A stretch of DNA of 64,000 bases, taken from positions 1,159,304 through 1,223,303 of the forward strand of contig NZ_KQ034028.1 in the NCBI RefSeq assembly GCF_000970795.1, written 5' to 3'. How positions within the stretch are numbered: position 1 is the stretch's first letter; each line of letters starts with the position of its first letter. This document shows positions 59,589 to 64,000 of the stretch, in pieces. The stretch is from Bombilactobacillus mellifer. GTDB lineage: Bacteria; Bacillota; Bacilli; Lactobacillales; Lactobacillaceae. The position numbers and the translations under genes are program-made. The notes beneath the pieces were generated by a model. That model saw nothing but the letters and a program-made list of their open reading frames with translations. It had not been told where the DNA came from and ran no database searches.

Positions 59589-60098
59589 CTAATGTAATTT
59601 ATCATGAAGATAATGATGCTGTAATTCTAAACCGGCAAATTGTTGTTGCCGCAATGCTTCGTAAATCACGATGGCACAAGAATTGGCCAAATTCAAAGCC
59701 CGAATATTATCAGTCATCGGAATTCGTAAACATTTTTCATAATTTTGACGCATGAACTTTTCAGGTAATCCCGTGGTTTCTTTCCCAAATAAAAAATAAT
59801 GATCTTGTGTCGTATCTGTATAATCCACTGCGGTATATGATTGATCCGCAAATTTAGAAATTAAATACAGATAATGTGGATCTTTCACTTGTTGTAAAAA
59901 ATCTGTTAAATCATCATGAATTACTAACTGGACATGATCCCAATAATCCAAACCCGCCCGTTTAAGATGTTTATCGTCTAGCGCAAAGCCTAAGGGCCGA
60001 ATCAAATGCAAGATGGTATTAGTTCCCGCACAGGTTCGCGCAATATTGCCCGTATTAGCTGGCATTAAAGGTTCAAATAAAACAATATGATTGGTCAT
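59589..60098 (-). CDS. trmL: tRNA (cytidine/uridine-34-2'-O)-methyltransferase
   Basis: This SPOUT-class methyltransferase uses SAM to 2'-O-methylate the wobble nucleotide of leucine tRNAs. The trefoil knot motifs are visible: [16 protein letters not shown] at the N-terminus, [10 protein letters not shown] near residue 100, and [15 protein letters not shown] near 123. The frame opens at a TTG at 60143, but the family start is the ATG at 60098 (169 aa); its GGAGG lies 15 nt upstream, an unusually long spacing. A -10 TGGTAAAAT lies about 35 nt upstream on minus, after the terminator at 60165-60207. Confidence 0.92.
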   Translation of the reverse strand: MTNHIVLFEPLMPANTGNIARTCAGTNTILHLIRPLGFALDDKHLKRAGLDYWDHVQLVIHDDLTDFLQQVKDPHYLYLISKFADQSYTAVDYTDTTQDHYFLFGKETTGLPEKFMRQNYEKCLRIPMTDNIRALNLANSCAIVIYEALRQQQFAGLELQHHYLHDKLH

Positions 60099-60164
60099 TA
60101 CAGCTAACTCATACCTCCACTCAACAAATAATATTCTTTTCAAATTTTACCACAACTAATTTAC

Positions 60165-60274
60165 AAAAAAACGCATTTCCTCGGTCTAACACAGCGAGAA
60201 AATACGTTAATTAACTTATATCGTATACTTTTATTAAATTTGAGTTTGATAAAAACACACGAACTAAGTCCACA
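60165..60274 (-). ncRNA. Candidate short transcript with its own promoter and terminator
   Basis: A minus-strand promoter at 60281-60309 would start a transcript near 60274. About 70 nt on, a 13-bp stem with two mismatches (60207-60195 with 60183-60171) and a run of seven U end it, giving about 110 nt with no ORF. It ends before the trmL promoter. It may be a small RNA or a leader that controls read-through into trmL. No known family was recognised. Confidence 0.5.
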
Positions 60275-60280
60275 AGTTTG

Positions 60281-60309
60281 ATTATAGGCGGTCATGAACT
60301 TTTCGGCAA
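60281..60309 (-). promoter_or_regulatory. Promoter of the short transcript
   Basis: On minus, -35 TTGCCG (60309-60304) and a perfect -10 TATAAT (60286-60281) have a 17-bp spacer. It stands back to back with the guaC promoter, 14 bp between the -35 boxes. Confidence 0.6.
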
Positions 60310-60323
60310 GTCTTAATTTTTCC

Positions 60324-60400
60324 TTGACATTTGGAAGAAATATTATTTAATAATTAAGGGCGAACTTTTAGCAAATGTATCTCGTTAAATGTTCGCAAAT
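60324..60400 (+). promoter_or_regulatory. guaC promoter with PurR-like inverted operator
   Basis: TTGACA (60324-60329) and TTTAAT (60346-60351) have a 16-bp spacer. Downstream lie two inverted CGAAC motifs, at 60361-60365 and, on the other strand, 60395-60391, 25 nt apart. The second reads ATTTGCGAACATT, one mismatch from the PurBox consensus AWWWCCGAACWWT. Placement over the transcription start suits PurR repression. The first half is weaker. Confidence 0.5.
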
Positions 60401-60422
60401 AGATTCGAAGGTGACTGATAAA

Positions 60423-61409
60423 ATGCCGAATAATCCTTTTAATGTTTTTGATTACGAAGATATTCAATTGATTCCGCAAAAATGTATTTTAGAGCATCGA
60501 CACCAAGCTCAGACTAGTGTCCAATTAGGTAACTATACTTTTCAAATTCCGGTAGTCCCTGCTAATATGGCTAGTGTTATTGATGAAAAATTAGCAGTTT
60601 GGCTAGCACAAAATAATTATTTTTATATTATGCATCGTTTTACGCCCCAAACCCGCTTCAATTTTGTACAAAAGATGCACCAGCAGCAACTCTATGCTTC
60701 CATTAGCGTGGGTGTCCAAAAAGCCGACTATGAACTCATTGATCAGTTAGTACAGGCCCATTTAACGCCGGCGTTTATTACAATTGATATTGCCCATGGC
60801 TACGCTCCTAGTGTTCAGCACATGATCCAGTATATCAAAACTTATTTGCCACAAAGTTTCGTGATTGCCGGCAATGTGGCTACTCCTGAAGCAGTTCACT
60901 TTTTGGAGGATGCGGGAGCAGATGCTACCAAGGTGGGAATTGGTCCCGGCCGTGCCTGCATTACAAAGATCAAAACTGGTTTTGGCACAGCCGGTTGGCA
61001 ATTAGCGGCCGTACGTATGTGCGCTAAAGCTGCAAACAAACCAGTTATTGCAGATGGAGGCATCCGTACCAATGGCGATATTGCCAAATCATTACGTTTT
61101 GGCGCGCAGATGGTAATGATTGGCTCTTTACTTGCCGGACATGATGAAAATCCCGGCGAAATCCGCCAAAAAAATGGTCAAAAAGTCAAAGTGTATTTTG
61201 GCTCTGCTTCCGAAATGCAAAAAGGTGAACGCAAAAATATTGAAGGTAAAGCTATCACTGTCCCTTACCGCGGTTCAATCAAAACCACTCTACGCGAAAT
61301 GAAAGAAGATTTACAATCTGCCATTTCATACGCTGGCGGTCGTAATTTAGCCGATTTAAGAAAAGTCAACTATGTCATTTTAAAAAATTCAATTTATAAT
61401 GGTGATTAA
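60423..61409 (+). CDS. guaC: GMP reductase
   Basis: GuaC converts GMP to IMP with NADPH, letting the cell rebalance guanine and adenine nucleotides. The 328-aa protein is a beta/alpha barrel of the IMPDH/GMPR group without CBS domains. Catalytic Cys is in [17 protein letters not shown] near residue 175 and the IMP-site [19 protein letters not shown] near 205. The frame opens at an ATG at 60375, but the ATG at 60423 has AAGGTGA 8 nt upstream and begins the family N-terminus ([13 protein letters not shown]). It is alone on plus, with its own promoter and terminator. Confidence 0.93.
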   Translation: MPNNPFNVFDYEDIQLIPQKCILEHRHQAQTSVQLGNYTFQIPVVPANMASVIDEKLAVWLAQNNYFYIMHRFTPQTRFNFVQKMHQQQLYASISVGVQKADYELIDQLVQAHLTPAFITIDIAHGYAPSVQHMIQYIKTYLPQSFVIAGNVATPEAVHFLEDAGADATKVGIGPGRACITKIKTGFGTAGWQLAAVRMCAKAANKPVIADGGIRTNGDIAKSLRFGAQMVMIGSLLAGHDENPGEIRQKNGQKVKVYFGSASEMQKGERKNIEGKAITVPYRGSIKTTLREMKEDLQSAISYAGGRNLADLRKVNYVILKNSIYNGD

Positions 61410-61430
61410 CCAGTTAAGCTTATTTTAAGC

Positions 61431-61462
61431 AAACCCGTCAACTAAATTGGTTGGCGGGTTTT
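61431..61462 (+). terminator. Terminator of guaC
   Basis: AAACCCGTCAAC (61431-61442) pairs with GTTGGCGGGTTT (61450-61461) with one G-U, then further T. It may also end the permease transcript coming from minus. Confidence 0.8.
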
Positions 61463-61494
61463 AATTTGACATTAACAAAGTCGTACCATGAAAT

Positions 61495-62634
61495 TCAATT
61501 AGTACCATTTTGATACCAATTAGAATTACGTTGAAACCATTTAAAAATGCGGGAACATATAATTTTCAAAATTGCAAATATCGGAATGCCAAAAATAACT
61601 CCCGCTAACCCAAACATACCGCCGGATACTAATAAAACAAAAATTGTCGTGACCGGATGCATATTCATTTTATTACCGACTACCAGCGGGGAAACTACCC
61701 GCGTTTCAATAGTCTGTTCAATAGCGAAGACAATGATCACACTCCAAATCATCCCATGTCCATTAATCAAGGCTAAAATAATAGCGGGAATCAAGCCTAA
61801 AGCGGAGCCGACATAAGGAATTAAATTTAAAAAACCCGCCGTAATTCCCAACAATAAAGCATAGGGAACCTGCGCAATTAAATAACCCACCGCAAACATA
61901 ACCGCCACCCAAAAGGCCACTGTTAACTGACCGCGGATATAAGAACTTAAGGCGCCATTAATTTCGGTTAATGTCACACCGATGGAGGCTTTTAAACGAT
62001 CCGGCACATACTTCAAAATTAACGGTTTAATTTGACGATCATCTTTCAGCATGAAGAATAAGACAAAAGGTGCGGTTAGTAAAATCATGACAACATTAGA
62101 CACAATTCCCACCGCCGAAGTTAGGTTATTAAAGGCTGAACCTAGGACCCCATCCCAACTTTGTGCCAGTGAATGATTAATTTTAGTTGTGGAAAAATTT
62201 TGAGTCAAATGTAGTTTTTGTAAACGGGGATTATGACTTAACTCATTGAGCATTCCTTGTAAATCCCGCCAGTAACTTGGAATATTATGAATTAAAGAAT
62301 TAATCTGACTTTGAATAATGGGAATTAAAGTCACGACCATCCAAATTAACAATCCAAAAATTAAAATAAAAACTATACTAATCGACCACACGCGGGGAAT
62401 ATTAAATTTAGCTTCCAGCCAATCAATCAGGGGATCAATTAAATAATACAAAATTCCGGCTACTACTAGTGGTGGTAAAATGATTCCCAGAATTTGGCCT
62501 AGTGGTCGAAAAAAATAGTTCACCTTCCCAAATAGCGCAATAATTACGAACAATAACAAAATATTTAATAACACCACGGTGAATTTATTATTTAAAAACC
62601 AGTTTGTAAACCATGTTTTTTTGTTGTTCGTCAT
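61495..62634 (-). CDS. AI-2E/PerM family permease
   Basis: This 379-aa membrane protein has about eight helices and the family's conserved GFLNLIPYVGSALGLIPA region near residue 265 and the C-terminal FGLAGVIFGIPIFA near 350. Members include the E. coli TqsA exporter and Bacillus YtvI, but substrates differ across the family (AI-2, Na+, or unknown), so no substrate is assigned. ATG start with AGGAGTTTTTTC upstream. It lies on minus between guaC and the lactonase and appears monocistronic. Confidence 0.86.
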   Translation of the reverse strand: MTNNKKTWFTNWFLNNKFTVVLLNILLLFVIIALFGKVNYFFRPLGQILGIILPPLVVAGILYYLIDPLIDWLEAKFNIPRVWSISIVFILIFGLLIWMVVTLIPIIQSQINSLIHNIPSYWRDLQGMLNELSHNPRLQKLHLTQNFSTTKINHSLAQSWDGVLGSAFNNLTSAVGIVSNVVMILLTAPFVLFFMLKDDRQIKPLILKYVPDRLKASIGVTLTEINGALSSYIRGQLTVAFWVAVMFAVGYLIAQVPYALLLGITAGFLNLIPYVGSALGLIPAIILALINGHGMIWSVIIVFAIEQTIETRVVSPLVVGNKMNMHPVTTIFVLLVSGGMFGLAGVIFGIPIFAILKIICSRIFKWFQRNSNWYQNGTN

Positions 62635-62824
62635 GAAAAAACTCCTAAATTGTAATTTTGAAAAAATAAGGAAAAACTAGGCGAGATAGCATAATTTAAT
62701 ATTAACATTTTCCTGCCCATTACGCCTGTTGTTTACGATTGTGATATAAACATCATTGAAATAAGACTTAAAGCAGTTTTTTCAAGGGTTTTATTATAGA
62801 ATATTGGTCAAAGGAGAAAAAATT

Positions 62825-63844
62825 ATGAAAGAACATGTATTAATTGGTGGTTACACTAAACAAGCTAGTCGAGGCATTTACCAATTGTCTTTTGACAGCC
62901 AGCAAGGGCAACTATCACCGGCACAACTGGCCGTTAGCTTAGAAGGTCCGACTTATTTTACTATTTCCAATGCCAATATTTTATATTCGGTAGTCAAAAC
63001 CAAAACACAAGGTGGTGTAGCAGCTTTTGATCTGGAACATAATTTTCAGCTTTTAGGTCAAGTCTTACAATCTGGTCCAGCGCCGGCTTATATTGAAGTA
63101 TCCGATAAAAAACAACTAGTGTTTACAGCTAATTTTCATAGCGGTATAGTTAATATTTACCGAATCCAAGCAGATTCTACTCTAACTTTAACCGATCAAA
63201 TTCAATTAAGCGGGCATTCCGTTTTGCCCGAGCAAGAAGCGGCACATCCGCATATTGCTCATTTAACCCCAGATGATAAACTAGTTATTTGTGATTATGG
63301 GACCGATTCGATTTTAACCTATGATTTAAATCCCAATGGCAAGGCCCAGCTTCACGCCACTTTCAAGGTTCCTGCGGGTTCGGCTCCGCGCCATATCGTT
63401 TTTAATGGCCAACATCCTGACATTGCTTATTGCATTTGCGAATTGAGTTCAACTGTGTTAGTTTTGCAATATCATGAGGGGTATTTCAGTTTGGAAAATA
63501 CTTACGCGCTCTTGCCGGCTGGCTTTGAAGAACCTAATACCGCAGCGGCTATTCGCCTTTCCCCCGATCAGAAATATTTATATACATCTAATCGTGGTCA
63601 CAATTCACTGGTTTCGTTTAAAATTAGTGCTAATGGTCTTGATTTGGAACAATTACAAACAATAAAAACTCAAGGTGATTTCCCGCGTGACTTTCAATTT
63701 GATTTAACGGGTAATTACGTCTTAGTCCCGCATCAAAAATCAAATGACGTAACCGTACTGAAATATAATGCTTTGACGGGCTACTTGACGTTTTTAAATA
63801 ATGATGTACAAGTTCCCGAAGGTACCTGTATTCTATTTTATTAA
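62825..63844 (+). CDS. Lactonase of the 7-bladed propeller family (6-phosphogluconolactonase-like)
   Basis: This 339-aa, cytosolic beta-propeller protein (PF10282) may hydrolyse 6-phosphogluconolactone in the pentose phosphate route, as E. coli Pgl does. Repeats of the propeller are visible through the chain, with HPHIAHLTPDDKLVICDYGTD near residue 140 and APRHIVF near 190. Start chosen at the ATG at 62825 with AAAGGAG 8 nt upstream; an upstream GTG at 62804 in the frame lacks support. No signal peptide. It is followed 18 nt later by uppP on the same strand. Confidence 0.85.
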   Translation: MKEHVLIGGYTKQASRGIYQLSFDSQQGQLSPAQLAVSLEGPTYFTISNANILYSVVKTKTQGGVAAFDLEHNFQLLGQVLQSGPAPAYIEVSDKKQLVFTANFHSGIVNIYRIQADSTLTLTDQIQLSGHSVLPEQEAAHPHIAHLTPDDKLVICDYGTDSILTYDLNPNGKAQLHATFKVPAGSAPRHIVFNGQHPDIAYCICELSSTVLVLQYHEGYFSLENTYALLPAGFEEPNTAAAIRLSPDQKYLYTSNRGHNSLVSFKISANGLDLEQLQTIKTQGDFPRDFQFDLTGNYVLVPHQKSNDVTVLKYNALTGYLTFLNNDVQVPEGTCILFY

Positions 63845-63862
63845 TTTGGAGTGGATTTATTT

Positions 63863-64000
63863 ATGTTAGATGTCTTCAAGGCCATCATTTTAGGAATAAT
63901 TGAAGGAATTACCGAATTTTTACCTATCAGTTCTACGGGGCATTTGTATTTAGCCAACGAATTTATAAAGCTGCAAGAATCACCAGCCTTTATTAATATG
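63863..64000 (+). CDS. uppP: Undecaprenyl-diphosphatase, N-terminal part (truncated by window end)
   Basis: The first 46 codons read [19 protein letters not shown] then [15 protein letters not shown], the BacA/UppP N-terminus with the conserved Glu in [11 protein letters not shown] and the SSTGH motif. The enzyme dephosphorylates undecaprenyl pyrophosphate to recycle the lipid carrier used by the polysaccharide and wall pathways in this window. ATG start with TTGGAG 11 nt upstream. The rest lies beyond 64000. Confidence 0.92.
   Translation, partial: MLDVFKAIILGIIEGITEFLPISSTGHLYLANEFIKLQESPAFINM

Noticed and set aside
60215-60422. Purine riboswitch upstream of guaC
   Set aside because: The conserved loop and junction sequences of the purine aptamer are not present; the protein-operator reading (inverted CGAAC motifs) fits better.

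Overview
The window is a contiguous stretch of a low-GC Gram-positive chromosome, almost certainly from the Lactobacillaceae. Supporting signs are the gene order hprK-lgt-trxB-pgcA-uvrB-uvrA, the block ftsK-(two M16 peptidases)-SDR-rodZ-pgsA-cinA-recA-rny, a SecA without the C-terminal zinc tail, a DUF1149 gene, B. subtilis-type LexA boxes and frequent GTG/TTG starts. Genus cannot be fixed from the sequence alone. Nearly all genes lie on the minus strand; only yigZ, guaC, a lactonase gene and the truncated uppP lie on plus. No rRNA, tRNA, CRISPR array, insertion sequence or prophage was recognised.

Layout. (1) 74-5865: a lipoteichoic-acid operon (two glycosyltransferases for the glycolipid anchor, a UPF0104-type membrane protein, LtaS) ending in perR. 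(2) 6094-16835: deoxynucleoside kinase, SOS-controlled uvrBA, pgcA, trxB, lgt, hprK and a small membrane protein. (3) 16871-24740: the pst phosphate-uptake operon with phoU, preceded by a PhoR/PnpS-like sensor kinase whose phospho-accepting histidine is replaced by glutamine and which has no response regulator beside it, then prfB with its programmed frameshift. (4) 24822-31712: secA, hpf, the comF operon, yigZ and wecA. (5) 31812-42213: rny, recA with a LexA box, a cinA gene reduced to its C-terminal domain, pgsA, rodZ, an SDR, two M16 proteases and ftsK. (6) 42712-59075: a Wzx/Wzy exopolysaccharide locus with chain-length and tyrosine-kinase regulation (wzd, wze, wzb), an LCP ligase, an epimerase, a priming transferase, the dTDP-rhamnose set rfbACBD, four glycosyl or phosphoglycosyl transferases, an acyltransferase, polymerase and flippase. 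(7) 59197-64000: DUF1149, trmL, guaC, an AI-2E-family permease, a lactonase and the start of uppP.

Most of the window is conserved housekeeping DNA plus one strain-variable polysaccharide locus. The observations most worth following up are the degenerate phosphate sensor kinase, a short apparently self-terminated transcript between trmL and guaC next to a PurR-like operator, a Stealth phosphotransferase that predicts phosphodiester linkages in a rhamnose-containing polysaccharide, a candidate glycolipid flippase in the LTA operon, and terminator-like hairpins placed directly before the uvrB and prfB ribosome-binding sites.
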